The notes under the pieces were generated by a model, which saw nothing but the letters and a program-made list of their open reading frames with translations, searched no databases and was not told the DNA's origin. A stretch of 64,000 nt of DNA from Onthophagus taurus (lineage: Eukaryota; Arthropoda; Insecta; Coleoptera; Scarabaeidae): the NCBI RefSeq assembly GCF_036711975.1, contig NC_091973.1, positions 3,782,001 through 3,846,000 on the forward strand, in the 5' to 3' direction. This document shows positions 33,337-51,722 of this stretch, piece after piece. The position numbers were made by a program, and so were the translations under genes. How positions within the stretch are numbered: the first letter of the stretch is position 1; each line of letters begins with the position of its first letter.

Positions 33337-35167
33337 GAGAAATGTATTTAAAAGTTTGATTTTTGTTGTTTATTTAAAAAAAAAAATATTTTGTATTGTT
33401 TAAAAATGTTTGATTATGTATTATTTTTGTTTAAAATAATGAAATAAAGGTATAAAAAGTAATTTTTATTGTTATTATATAATTATTATAACTGTTGTCT
33501 ATTATTGTTTTAACTAATTCTCAGAAAATTATAAAGCTCTCATCTTTTTCTGTTCTCCCTGCGTTGATTTGTTGAATGTTGTTGAAATGTCAGAATCCTG
33601 CATCTCTTACTACCTCTTCCAGGACAATGTTAAAGAGCAAATATGAAATTATCTTGATCTCCGATTGTTATGGCTTTACAGGAAACCTTGCTGAGTGTTA
33701 AATGTATCATTGATCTCCGACGTGAACTAAGACTTTCAGGACCAGAACCGCACGGACACGCATACAGCTATCAAATCCATCCTGGAAACAAGAGGAAATC
33801 TGTGCTACCATTTTAACCTCTAAAATAACACCTCATCCATATTAGACAAGCTGAGGATCAAACTTGTCGGCTTTGCAAAGACGAGTCAGAAACGGCTGAA
33901 TATATACTGTGTAATTGCGTTGCCAGAGGTCGCCTAAGACACAAAATATGTTACAATAGATCTTATATGTCGTGGTGACGAGAAAGGCCGCTCACCTCAG
34001 CCCGGTAGCAATAATAATAATTGGCGCCAAAAAATAGAGGTTCGGTCAACTTTATTAACGCTGTAATTACTAGCGCCAATGGATTTTTGCTATTTCCACA
34101 TGCATAAACTGGCGCCAGTAATAGATGCATGTGGAAACTTACTTAAGATTGGATTTAGAGATTGGAGGATACCTACATAGAATAAGGATGAATGGAGCAG
34201 GAAACTTTGCAAGGCCAAGACACGCACAGGTTTGTAGCGCCATAGATGATGTCTGCCTTTAATTTAAGAATAAATGTATGTCAAAAAAAATCAGATAATG
34301 CTAGAATTAACTGAAGATGATTTCAAATTTTATTTTTCATTAATAATTTGATTTCATCTTGTTTCATATGATTCATAATATATTTTGAAAGCAATTTTTT
34401 GTACAAAAACAATCGTGGCGAAAGCGTTGTTTTTATTATTATAAAATTATAAAAGAAAATAAACATTAAAACAACTTGAGTAATCCTTTGTTTAATTTTT
34501 TTAATAATGTAATAGTGTTTACATAAAATCCTTCTGGAACCAATGTATTGATTTAATAATTTTTATCAGCATTGTTTTTGTTTAAAAAATAAAAGATACG
34601 ATTTGAAGATAAATCGTATCATTTGACCTTGTGGTCATTACAGCGTAGCTTTTAAATTTTGTTATAAAAATGATTTGATTTTATTGTTGCATTATTCAGC
34701 GTGAATGCATTGCTATAAAAATAATACACCTACTAATAAAATGATTCACAAACAAGGATATTTTTCCATCCATTGTCCATTTATTTTTGTTACCCTGACA
34801 AAAATACTTATCTCGCGAGGAGTAGGGGAAAAAGGAGGGATCTAAAATTTACTTTTACTTTTGTTCGTCTTGTTTACAGTAAAAGTTATATTGCGTACAG
34901 ACAAATATCATCTCTACGTTTTAATTTGTACGTCAGCCAACATGTCGACTTGATCGTGGTTTGCGATTGGTGGATTCGATCACGTGGGCAACAACGTCAA
35001 GGAAACAAACAAAGAAGGATTCCGGACTGGTTCATTCGCTACTCGTCACGTATGCTCTGCCGTTGTCTGCAAAAAAAATCTAAAGAAATACGTGACTTTC
35101 GTCAACCAGCAATCAGTTTTCAAGCGATTTCCAATCGTTGTACCAACGAAACCGGATAATTAGCACG
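33337..35167. other. COG2-BNIP3 intergenic region with a small LINE relic
   Basis: At about 33700-33990 the plus strand shows LINE remains. They include a frame with ISQAEDQTCRLCKDESETAE and LCNCVARGRLRHKICY, the Cys/His tail that follows RNase H in R1/Jockey/LOA-type elements. It is short and frame-broken. From about 34000 to 34770 nothing is recognised. The part just before 35168 is probably BNIP3 promoter and 5' UTR. An open frame at 34773-35159 has no resemblance to a protein family. Confidence 0.55.
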
Positions 35168-35943
35168 ATGTCATCGTCAAAATCAAGTGTGGACGATATC
35201 TTAGGAGGTAAAACGCCGAACTCAATTTATTTTTTTCATTGTTTACATACCATCTGGTGCGACATTTTCAGTCAAATACGTTTCAAAAATACACGTACAC
35301 AACTACGCACAATTTTTAATACCTTTTTTTTTACTTTTCCATTTTCACATTATTTTTTTTGTTTCACAAATTTACTTTAGACAATTCTTCAGAGTCTTGG
35401 GTTCATATCGGATCCAGTTGCGGTTCTCAAGGTGGCGGAACCCCAGGATCTGTAACTCCTCAACTCAACCCAGAGGAGTACATCCGGCTTCTTCGTGAAG
35501 CTCAAAGGGAATCCAATTCATCATCTGCACGCGTCTCGCCACGCAGTAGTCCTAAATCACCTCCAAACAGCCCAGTTCAAGGAACTCCACTTATTATGGA
35601 ATGGCAATCCTATTATCTTAACACTGAAATTAAAGATGTATGTATAGATATAGCTTTAGTTTCAAAATTTTGTTATTATTTTTGTTCTGTGTAGGATCCA
35701 GAAATTTTTTGTGATTGGAGTAGCCGTCCTGATCAACAACCACCAAAAAATTGGACATTTAGAACACCAAAAGCTGATGTTTTGAGTTTACGTTATGCCA
35801 AAGTGGGTAATGATAGCGTATTTTCTCGTCGAGGTCTCTGCACGTTATTCCTCACGAATTTGCTGTCATTGCTGTTGGGTACTGGTGTAGGATTGTGGTT
35901 GAGCAAATACGGCTTTTTTGTGCCAGCTGTAAAGGTCCGTTAA
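35168..35943 (+). CDS. BNIP3: BNIP3 mitophagy receptor, 181 aa
   Basis: BNIP3/NIX proteins sit in the outer mitochondrial membrane and recruit Atg8/LC3 for mitophagy. Exons 35168-35207, 35381-35637 and 35695-35943 join in phases 1 and 0 to give 181 residues. An LIR motif W20-V-H-I23 lies near the N-terminus after an S/D-rich stretch, matching the position of human BNIP3 W18VEL. A Ser/Pro-rich linker has many SP sites (RVSPRSSPKSPPNSP). The family box FCDWSSRPDQQPPKNWTF is at 104-121. A C-terminal membrane helix (about 147-168) with the GTGVG glycine motif is followed by a short tail ending KVR. The second intron is only 57 bp. Only one BNIP3/NIX-type gene is seen here. Confidence 0.92.
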
Positions 35944-36690
35944 ATAGATGTGGGTTTTTTTGTGGGGGTCGGAAATGGGAGGACTGTTGCCGTTTTTTTA
36001 TATACGCCTATGTGATTATTTGTAGTTATGGCTTGTGACTGTTGCCTTGTGAGGAGACGGGGATTTTCTACTCATGGTCATAATGAATATTGCTTTATTT
36101 TATACTCCTTAAAAAATGATTTCGTTTCCGTTTTCTTTTAAGAGTTAAGTTATAAAAGTATATATATTAAAATATAAACAAAAAAATAATATATGTATAA
36201 ATATTTGCCGGACGTATGAATAAATATATATGTATATTCATATTGTTTCGTTAATGTTTTCGTAACGAAATGGAATGGATAATATTTTTTAATATTTGTA
36301 TTATATTTAGGTTTTTTTTGTTGTATCATAGTAATGGAAGTTAAAAGTTTATAAAATCAAGACGTTTCAAATAATTTGTAGACTTAGATTATTGTACCTA
36401 TCTTTAAAGAAATCTCAAGTAAAAAATTTTCTAATTCCAATCATCTTTTCATTTCTATTAACCCCTTTTATTGATTAAAAAAAAAACAATTCATTTCTTT
36501 TTACAAGAAAATTTTAATTTAAAATTAGTATCACAAAAATTAGTCTGTCAGGTACATGTCAGAAAGTATAAATCTTTTTTTTAAGGCACATTAACGTATT
36601 GAACACAATACTGGAATTTTTTACACAAAGATGTGTATCACACAAGTCCAGAACATTTAACTGCAAAGCAAAAAATATATTTTTTTAAGT
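35944..36690 (+). other. BNIP3 3' UTR and gap to the convergent ABHD18 end
   Basis: This is AT-rich sequence with AATAAA-like signals near 36220 and no gene. The convergent ABHD18 gene has its AATAAA (reverse, 36694-36699) just 3 bp beyond its stop codon. Confidence 0.4.
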
Positions 36691-36701
36691 AAATTTATTG
36701 G

Positions 36702-42872
<6,171 letters not shown>

Positions 42873-43340
42873 TATTTACGTTGAATTAATGCTTTGACTT
42901 TCTGACATAAACGTCCAAGAGGATTTTTGGGTCTAATGATTGTTGTCAACCGGCATTTGTTTTATTTCAAAAATGTAACGGAAAATTATCCACAGCCTAC
43001 TTTGTGGGATTAACTGTGAATTTGATAATGAATTGATTTAATAACAAATAAACATTTATTTATAATGGTCACCTCCAAATAACAATTTATATTTAGATTA
43101 GATATTTTTAACAAGAATAACAAGTTCAAATTAAGTCGCAAATGATCATTTTTAAAATTATCAAATAAAATAACATCAATTATTAGAAATAAAGTTTATT
43201 ATAATATATTTCACCTCACTTTAAATTCAAATAATACACATATTTTCGTAATTTATAAATATAAATGCATAAAACTATAGTATAAGATTATAATGCAAAA
43301 TTTTTTTTTTTTTTATTTTCGAATTCTTGATGAAATGAGA
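42873..43340. other. ABHD18-SET gap
   Basis: AT-rich. It holds the ABHD18 promoter/5' UTR and the SET 3' UTR, with an AATAAA (reverse) at 43312-43317, about 25 bp after the SET stop. Nothing else is recognised. Confidence 0.4.
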
Positions 43341-44564
43341 TTAAGCATTTGAGGATTCTTCCTGAACTGAATTTTGGACGTCCGTCATATCTTCATCAGT
43401 ATTATCAGCGGTGGCGTCTTCTCCATCGTCGTTTTCTTCATCTTGATCAGATCCCTCATCATCATCTACCCCATTATCTATACTGTCGGGTAATAAGAAA
43501 TAAGAAATAGGATTTATCCATAAATCATCTTTTATAGCTTCAGCTACGTCGTCCGAAACTGGATCTGAATGATCAGTAAACCATGCGAAAAATGTTTTTT
43601 GTTCAAACGCTCGTTTACGAGACGTTTTACTTTGGGTGTGTTTATCCTGGGTTAAATTGTAACCGTCTTTCCATTTTATTTCTGTTGATGTAGATATTGG
43701 TTCCGCTAAAATAATAAATAATTAAAGATTTATTAATGGAATATATAGATTAACATATGCCAGTGAATTGGCACTCCAAGATAAACAAGATGGAAAGATC
43801 ACAGCAATGGAAAAATGAAGAAATAAGACTCAAAAGGTGATAATCAGCAAAATAGAGAGAAAGCAACTAATCTGGTATGCCCACATAATTAGAAATTAAC
43901 ATCACACAATAGGAGGAAAGAATAGCAGAAGTTGGGAAGACTCTAGCAGATATAAAGGAATTAGCCAAGAACTTGAGGGAGTGGAAAAAGTCAGGCATAA
44001 GGATCAGGAGAATAAAACATTTATTAATAAAATATTTCTTTTCTTACTTATTGAAGCTAAATGATAATCTTTAGTCAAGACTTGGTTCTCAAAGTAGGGG
44101 TTTTCTTCAAAATAAAAATGTATTTTATAACCAGATTTAATATCATCATAATCTTCAATTTCTATTTTTGTCATGTGATGTAAACAGTCTTCATCGGAGT
44201 CGCTTAATAAAGCCGATAAGTCTGGATGATTTGCAAACTACATAAAATTAAGAATCACAATACACTACTTGTAATTAAACGTGTTAATAACGAAAATAAA
44301 GGATACTGCGGTGACCCAAAAGTGTGGTATTTTATTGATTAAATCATTTCGTTTGGAATACAGTGGATTCCTCAACAAGTTGTATTTTTGTTCGATTTTC
44401 AGTATTTCATCACTTGCTTGTGCGTTTAAAGCGTCTATTTCATCTTGACAGGAGTCGACTTCTTCGAGGGCTTTTTGGATTTCCTCGTCGTTGTTGCCCC
44501 TTTCGAGACTGTTTTCGTTACTACCTGTGTCTCCGATTTTTTTCACTTTTCTTTGACTCGACAT
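43341..44564 (-). CDS. Set: SET / I2PP2A NAP-family histone chaperone, 270 aa
   Basis: SET binds histones as a dimer, blocks histone acetylation as part of INHAT and inhibits PP2A. Exons 44564-44307, 44237-44048 and 43705-43341 join in phases 0 and 1 to give 270 residues, the usual SET length. The N-terminal dimerisation helix (about 25-75, [20 protein letters not shown]) leads to the NAP-fold core: [49 protein letters not shown], and [12 protein letters not shown] Glu/Asp-rich acidic tail closes the protein from about residue 218. The second intron (342 bp) contains a LINE scrap. The start [11 protein letters not shown] has the family's basic N-terminus. Confidence 0.95.
43750..44025 (+). 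mobile_element. LINE scrap in the SET intron
   Basis: On the plus strand [17 protein letters not shown] resembles the segment after the RT domain (IxRxxLxWxGHxxR) of RTE/Jockey-type LINEs. The piece is short and dead, and it is the only such sequence in the intron. Confidence 0.5.
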
Positions 44565-45139
44565 GTTGCTAATATCCTACTATAAAACACGATTTCGATC
44601 TCTAACTGTTAATTTGAACTTTATTTAAACGATTGGACACAAACACGTGCGATTTGTACCTAGAGAGTGCCGGAAAGTGTTAATTCTTGCGCATCTACTA
44701 CAACTGGTGGTTGTCAGGCAACTTATTATACATCACATAACTTTTTATACCCTTGTTAAAAGAATCAGTTTTGCTGTATAAATGAAGAACGTTACTACAA
44801 AAATGAATATTACCCGAAAATTTTAATACTTTAATTATTAATTTTAAGTTTAGGCAACCCAATTAACATTGTTTTGTCTATAAAAAATTAAAATAAGATA
44901 ACATTTATATTTAGTATAATTTTAATTGTTTGTTAAATATATGATAAGGTTGTTGTGTGAATAAAAACATAAAGAGATATATAATATAGAACTTTATTGT
45001 TATCAATTCAATGATGAATACTCATAAACTTACAATAAATGATTTAACAGATGGATAGAAATAAAATAATGAGCAATAGTGAAACCTCTCAGGACGAGCG
45101 TCCAATACTAAAATCGATAGTCCAACATTAAAATAAAAG

Positions 45140-48100
45140 CTAAGTGCCGTGCCCCATAGTTTGTCCTCCCATTTGACTCCTAGTGGTCGTAGCGTAAAGC
45201 TGCTGCTGAAAGTTGTGATATTGCTGTGCGTAGTTAGGGTCGGCGGTCGTCGGGCCGACGAAGGCCGAGTTCTTAAAGCTATTGTTCTGTCCCATCGACG
45301 GTGGAAGTGGCTGGCTAGCGTCCGGAGCCATGCCCATGGGGCTGCCCTTCGGGCCGCTAACGAACATCTGAGGATTGGGCTGTCCAGGATTGAACATCCC
45401 GTCGGGCGCGCCGCCCGCCGGGCCGTTAAAACCCATCTGCGGCGGCATCCGCATCATGTTCGGTGGCGGCCTCATTCGCATCATGGGCATCATCCCGGGC
45501 ATACCCATCCCACCCCCCATCATTGGTCCGGCGCCATTCCCTAATGGTCCTCCCATCATTGGACCCGGACCCATCGTTCCATCGCCCATCGGTCCTTCCA
45601 TGTGGCTCATATGAGGAGCGCCCATAGGGCCACCTTGCATAGGACCATTTGCGGGGCAATTCGGGAAGTACTGCATATTTTGCGTGGGCATTTTATTGTC
45701 CATATTAGGGATAGGCGCCGTAAAACGTTGCAAAAAGTCGAGACTAGGAGGCCCTCTCGGGCCGGGAGCGTTGCCGACTTGCGGCTTCGCCGGCAAGTAT
45801 TGTATCGTATTCGGGGCGCTCGGTTTCACTTGAACGTTCGCTCCGTTGTAAGGGTTAGGACCCGGCGGTCTGCCGATCATTCGAGGCATCGTCATGTGAT
45901 TAGGAAAGGCACCTGTTAGTTTCGGAGATAGAGAGCGTATCGGCCCCATCGGCGACGGCGAATGAAAACCATGCGCATGCGGCGGCCCTTGCATGGGCAT
46001 TCCCATCATACCCGCCGGTGGTTGGTCCATCTCGTTCATGCCGTGACAGTTCCCCAGGTCCATCATGTGCATCGACGGCGAACCAAAGTTCATCATTCCC
46101 GGCCCTTGGCCGCCCTGTCCGTTTAACGAGCTAGGCACGCTATTTGTCAGCTGCTGGCTCATTTGCGCCAGCGACGAAATCGGGTCGAAATGGGATACCT
46201 TTGGGTTTCCCGGCATGGCACTCGTACAGTTCGGGTTCAACGGCACGTTTTCACCCCGCACGCAACCGTAACCCGGCATTTCATGCGGAGGAACGTTAAA
46301 TGTTCCCATTTTCGATCCTGGAGAAGCGCTCGGACCCGGGAACCTATTCGCATCCATCATATGTGGACTTGGAGTTGGGAACAAATCACTTTTTAACGGA
46401 TCTGACGTCGGACCTGGCACTGTTTGCGGACTTAATCCCGGTGCCGATCCCGGACCTGGACCGCTAAGTCTTGGCGTTTTATCACCTAATAAAGTATTCT
46501 CTTTTAATCGTTAAGTTACAAAAATAAAGAAAATTTTAATAATTTAAGTAACAAGATTTACCTGATGGTGTAGTAGGCGTGTGAGGGCTAGGAATTTGAA
46601 ATCGGCAACCTTCCGATGTTACACCAGGTGTTGAAGGAAACCTTGGTCCAACATCCATCGATGTCGGCGTGTTGGGACACGAGCCTCGAGTGTGTGGCAA
46701 GTCTGGAGTATTGTTAAAGCCACTGTCCATCGTTGTAGGCAGAACCCTGCTTAATATAACCGCATTTTATCATCATACAAGTGGAAGGGGTGATAATAAC
46801 CTTTTTCTACGAACTACATGGTATCAATTAACAAAGAACAATACATAGATTTTTTTTAGCGAAGGAATGTGATATGTAGTTTCGACGAAATAAAAGAAAA
46901 ACATGATAGATTAACAAGAAATAGATTGTGTTGTAATACATACGGTGGGGATATCATATTTCCTTCTTTTAAACTGGTATTTGGTTGTTTCTGGATTATA
47001 AGTTCTTGTCCTTCAAACGTATTCAAATATTGTATCTGTTGGGGCGATGGCACGGGCATTAGGTTTGGCTCCTTTGAGACGGCAGGGCCTGGTTGCGACG
47101 GTGGATGCGATGACGATGTAAGCATTTGTTTTTGTTGGGCTATTGATTGAAGTGTACGACCAAATATTCCATCTACAATAAAAGCGAATTAAATTAACGA
47201 AAAAAATTTTTTTAAATAATAATTTTTACCTGTATTTTGTTGATGACTGCTTGTAGTGGGTTCGCTAGTACTGCAAGTAACGGTAGGAGAAACATGTGAT
47301 GAAACGGGTGTCCCAGGATTACTGTGATTTAATCGAGGTGGTTGTGGTGAATCCTGCGACGTAGGGCTCATATGTCTGTTTGGTAAACCAAACGGTCTAC
47401 TAGGATCCGCGGGCGAATTGAGTCCGGAGGATGCCCTTGGAGAAGGAAGCGAAAGGTTGGAGGTGGGATTGTTGGGAGACGCGGGACTAGGGCTTTGCAA
47501 CGCGATGGGGACACTGGCAGATCTGGGAGTTTGATGATACGGCGGTGGGGGTCCTTGGAGGCGTGGACCGGTCGTCGTTGAAGGACCTCCTCCCCTCATT
47601 ACTTCTCTGTGCGGTAATGAGGAAGGATTTGAAGTGTTTGGGGGCGGAATTTGGGTAGGTTTCGATGGTTGAGACGTGGCGGGAGGTTTTTGGTTGTCAA
47701 AAAATTGATTTTGGAGTTTTTGCCAGTCGTTGGGAGGTTGCATGTCGAGAACTTCGTTGGCGGGTGTTCCTTCCATATTTTGATCTTCCGGGAAGAGGAT
47801 CTGGTGGATTTTACGAATGGTGGCTAGTTGTACTTCGCGATGTTGTCTCTGCTGAGGCGTCAGATTTTCGTCAGGCACTTTAACGCCCTGCAATGAGGGC
47901 TGTACGTTTGCTAAGGAAGGGGAGCAAGAATCCATGTCCGGAACGTCGGGCAAACCGTTACCAACACCCTCTAAATTTTCGAGGTGATGATTGTTTTTCT
48001 GTTCCCAACTGAGTTCGTTTTCGGTTAAAGCAACCATATCTTCTAAACTATCCGTGCCCAGAAAGTTATCGAGGGATGATTGTGTTTTTGGACCTAAACC

Positions 48101-48751
48101 CGGACTTCTCGTACACCCTTTGTTTTTCATCATAGCGAGATTGTTCAGCCACTGGGCGGGGTTTTGTCTATTAAATTGTGTCGCTTTGAATGGATTCTTT
48201 TCTAAATATTTTTTCGTCCCTGGCTGAGCACAGTGGTAGGCAATAATGGAAGGATAACGTCTTTGTAAAACTTCTTCGGCGCCCGAGTTAGCTAACGTTG
48301 TTGAGAATACGAATATCTGGCTCTGTTGTTGCATGTATTGCACTTCCATATTGCTGGATTTATTTATTACGTTACTGGCAAGCGGTTGCACTCCGTCGGG
48401 AGGCGCTGGGAGTGGTGCGGGGGCTGAGGAAGCAATATTTAATCCAAAAGCGTCTCCGCTTATGGGTGGGATACATTCTTCTGTTTTTAAAGGGATGTTA
48501 GGGTTGTCTGTACCGGAAGATGTTTCCTCCTCCGTTTTCCTTTCGTTATGTAACGATCCTGTATTTGTGGAACCAATAATGCCTCCGTTTTTAGTGATTG
48601 GTCTTCCTGGTTCTTTTTTAACACCACAACTACTTCCCGTTGGATCATCTTCCTTCTTGACATGAACGTCTGTTCCGGTTGATTCTTTATCGGAACTACC
48701 AGGTTCCTCCTTGACGCCGTCCGGTCCCTTCTCAGATTTTTCTTTGATCAT
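45140..48751 (-). CDS. lgs: Legless / BCL9 Wnt co-activator, 1093 aa
   Basis: Legless links beta-catenin/Armadillo to Pygopus in Wnt-driven transcription. Exons 48751-47230, 47172-46944, 46746-46562 and 46485-45140 join in phases 1, 2 and 1 to give 1093 residues (Drosophila and human proteins are longer, about 1400). HD1, the Pygo-PHD binding helix, is at about 145-175: QIFVFSTTLANSGAEEVLQ, then SIIAYH. HD2, the Armadillo-binding helix, is at about 297-323: LTPQQRQHREVQLATIRKIH, then QILFPED. The rest is Pro/Gly/Met-rich low complexity. The extreme C-terminus YAQQYHNFQQQLYATTTRSQ is the conserved BCL9 end block. The N-terminus is Lys/Glu-rich with VKKEP motifs. AATAAA lies at 44993-44998 (reverse). 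Open frames on the opposite strand are shadows of this GC-rich coding sequence. Confidence 0.93.
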
Positions 48752-49480
48752 TTCACAAAGTATAACTTTACACAGTCAACATGTCAGTGAATCACTTTTA
48801 TTAAAATTGTTATAAAAGTACAAGTCCTTGACGATTTCAATAATTACCGATACCGTAATGTTCGGGATATAAGGTTACGATTCAATTCCGTAAAATCGTA
48901 TTCCTTACCACATATGTTCTAATGTTTTTATTTGCATTCCTTCATTTTTTATTTTCATCTCTCTTAACCAAATTTGAACAGACGCACAGAGGATATTGTG
49001 CCGTTTAGGTTTGTTTTTCGCGTGGGGACGCGCGCCGAATACGATCGCGCATCGGAAATCCTACCGTCGACGGTTCTTTTCTCTTTTAAAATCGTCTCCT
49101 ACATGATAATAAAAACTTTTAATAAAAATCTCACATCACAAAATGCCAAACTGTCCACACGCGTTGCTACCAACGTTACACCAAAATACCTATGCGGAGA
49201 AATACTAAATGTTACTATATTCGCTACTATTTTTTACGTCTAAAGACCGATTCACACGATCGTTTACTTTACGTTTATAAACACATTCAAATTTACTTTA
49301 TTTCATCTTCTCATCTTTCTTTATTCACTAATTTTTATTATTATACTATTATTATTTAACTCACTATTTTTATTTTACCTACTTCTATTTAAATTCCAAA
49401 GATGTCGCTCTTACATAACTTTATAATAACGTGACGTCACGTCAACCACATTCTAATTACTTTCAAACTTATATATTATT
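48752..49480. other. legless 5' flank
   Basis: This is the probable promoter and 5' UTR of legless, with a CpG-containing patch near 49020-49075. An open frame at 48974-49243 (+) has no family resemblance. Nothing else is supported. Confidence 0.35.
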
Positions 49481-49489
49481 AATCTTGTC

Positions 49490-50970
49490 TCAATTTGTCT
49501 TCATTTGTTCAGAGATCTATTCAAAATTGTTTCTGGCATCAACCTCACACCTCCTAAGCTGACAGAAAACTCAGTGTGAGGCTTTTTTTATGTAATAATA
49601 ATAAATTTAGAAGTACAGGAAGTGGTGAGATTGGCGAAGTCGGTAATGAAGAGACACAAAGCTGGAAACTAAGTATTAATTGTTTTATAAATATAGATTT
49701 TTGTTTTAGCCGCCTAAAACACAACGATATGGTGTTACCATCACTAACTGTGAGATAAGTCGTTTCACGACGAAGATCTATAATTAATTTGTTCAGAGAT
49801 GTATTCAAAAGGTTTCTGGTAGCAACCTCACACCCCCTAAATATGAGCAATTTGTCTTAATTTGTTCAGAGATGTATTAAAAATTGTTTCTGGCATCAAC
49901 CTCACACCTCCTAAACTGACAGAAAACTCAGTGTCAGGCTTTTTTTATGTATATAAAGGAATTACTAATGAGAAAAATTTTGAAGTACAAATCGTGGTGA
50001 GATTGGCGAAGTCGGTAATGAAGGGACACAAAGCTGGAAACTAAGTATTAATTGTTTTATAAATATAGATTTTTGTTTTAGCCGCGGAAAACACAACGAT
50101 GTGTTGTTACCATCACTGTTTGTGAGATAAGTCGTTTCATGATGAAGATCTATCATTAATTTGTTCAGAGATGTATTCAAAAGGTTTCTGGCAGCAACCT
50201 CACACCCCCTAAATATGAGCAATTTGTCTTAATTTGTCAATTTGTTCAGAGATGTATTAAAAATTGTTTCTGGCATCAACCTCACACCTCCTAAGCTGAC
50301 AGAAAACTCAGTGTCAGGCTTTTTTGATATATATAAAGGAATTAGTTATGAGAAAAATTTTTAAGTACAAATCGTGGTGAGATTGGCGAAGTCGGTAATG
50401 AAGAGACACAAAGCTGGAAACTAAGTATTAATTGTTTTATAAATATAGATTTTTGTTTTAGCCGCGGAAAACATAACGATGTGGTGTTACCATCACTGTC
50501 TGTGAGATAAGTCGTTTCATGATGACGATCTATCATTAATTTGTTCAGAGATGTATTCAAAAGGTTTCTGGTAGCAACCTCACACCCCCTAAATATGAGC
50601 GATTTGTCTTGAATTTGTCTTAATTTGTCAATTTGTTCAGAGATGTATTAAAAATTGTTTCTGGCAGCAACCTCACACCTCCTAAGCTGACAGAAAACTC
50701 AGTGTCAGGTTTTTTTTGATCCTAGATAAAATTGAAAATGCGGAGAAGGAATGATTCAAAATAGGTCTAAAATAATAAATTAAGTATTAATTGTTTTATA
50801 AATATAGATTTTTGTTTTAGCCGCGACAAACACAACGATGTGGTGTTACCATCACTATCTGTGAGATAAGTCGTTTCATGATGAAGATCTATTATTAATT
50901 TGTTCAGAGATGTATTCAAAGGATTTCTGGCAGCAACCTCACACCCCCTAAATATGAGGTTGCTCCTAGA
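49490..50970. repeat. Tandem repeat, ~370-bp unit, four copies
   Basis: The phrase AACTAAGTATTAATTGTTTT recurs near 49668, 50038 and 50418, with a variant near 50778 (spacing 370, 380 and 360 bp). Each unit also has TTGTTCAGAGATGTATT twice, followed by the related phrases TTTCTGGCATCAACCTCACA and TTTCTGGCAGCAACCTCACA, and a small hairpin CTGACAGAAAACTCAGTGTCAG. The fourth unit is partly replaced by unrelated sequence (50720-50775). Short minus-strand frames in each unit are repeats of each other and not evidence of a gene. Confidence 0.8.
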
Positions 50971-51722
50971 AAACTAAAACATTAACAAATACTTCCAGGC
51001 AGAAATTTTTGCAATCAACAAAACAAGTCAATTAAGTTACTCTTAAACATCTAATCGACTTTTATCAATACACTGCTAGATATAATCGGAGTAACTGCAT
51101 TTATTAATATGGGTCAATCAAAGTATACCTTAACGGGTAATATTCTTATCGCAAGAAAGAATGATTCAAAATATATCTAAAATAATAAATGAAGTATTTT
51201 TTGTCTGAACGTAAACGTAACGTGTACATAACGTAACTGTTATGATTCACTAAGCTTATAACGTCATCTGAAAAAAAGAGAAAAAAGTCGAATATTTCTT
51301 CTGTTCTCCTATATTTATTTATACTCCATAGGTATTTCGATTTGGATCGTGAATAAAAAAACGATCCACAAAACTTGTGTTTGCGGTCTGTATTTAACGT
51401 TGTTTTAATTTCTTACATTTCGAATTTATTTCGATTCGAAATCGTTTTATAAACGGGTAGCGATCTCGCTTACATACGCAGTTGTTTATCAGATTATAAA
51501 TATCATTCGAGTTTTCCCATTCAATAATTTTACTTTTCCCTATCTGTATCGACCGTTTATTTTGATTGTATAATTTTAACTCTCGGCGTCCGAGGTGTAT
51601 CGTAAATTTATTCTTTAAATAAATTTCGATTTTTTTTAATTTTTTATAAATTTTTTTTTGAATTTAGCGCGTTTTTTGTGGTACCAACTGGAGGTAAAAA
51701 AATTTAAATTTCAATTTTTTAA
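50971..51722. other. Intergenic, nothing recognised
   Basis: AT-rich. It contains one short GTAAACGTAACGTGTACATA stretch near 51210 and no gene, RNA or clear repeat. The last part is 3' flank of the neighbouring minus-strand gene. Confidence 0.35.

Noticed and set aside
34773-35159. 128-codon frame upstream of BNIP3
   Set aside because: Low resemblance to any protein, and it lies in the BNIP3 promoter/5' UTR area; probably chance.
45149-45919. Overlapping open frames on the plus strand (131, 79 and 105 codons)
   Set aside because: They are antisense shadows of the GC-rich legless coding exon and have no family resemblance.
49554-50560. Minus-strand frames repeated in the 370-bp units
   Set aside because: Each is a translation of the tandem repeat, none has a start context or family match, and they vary in length between units.
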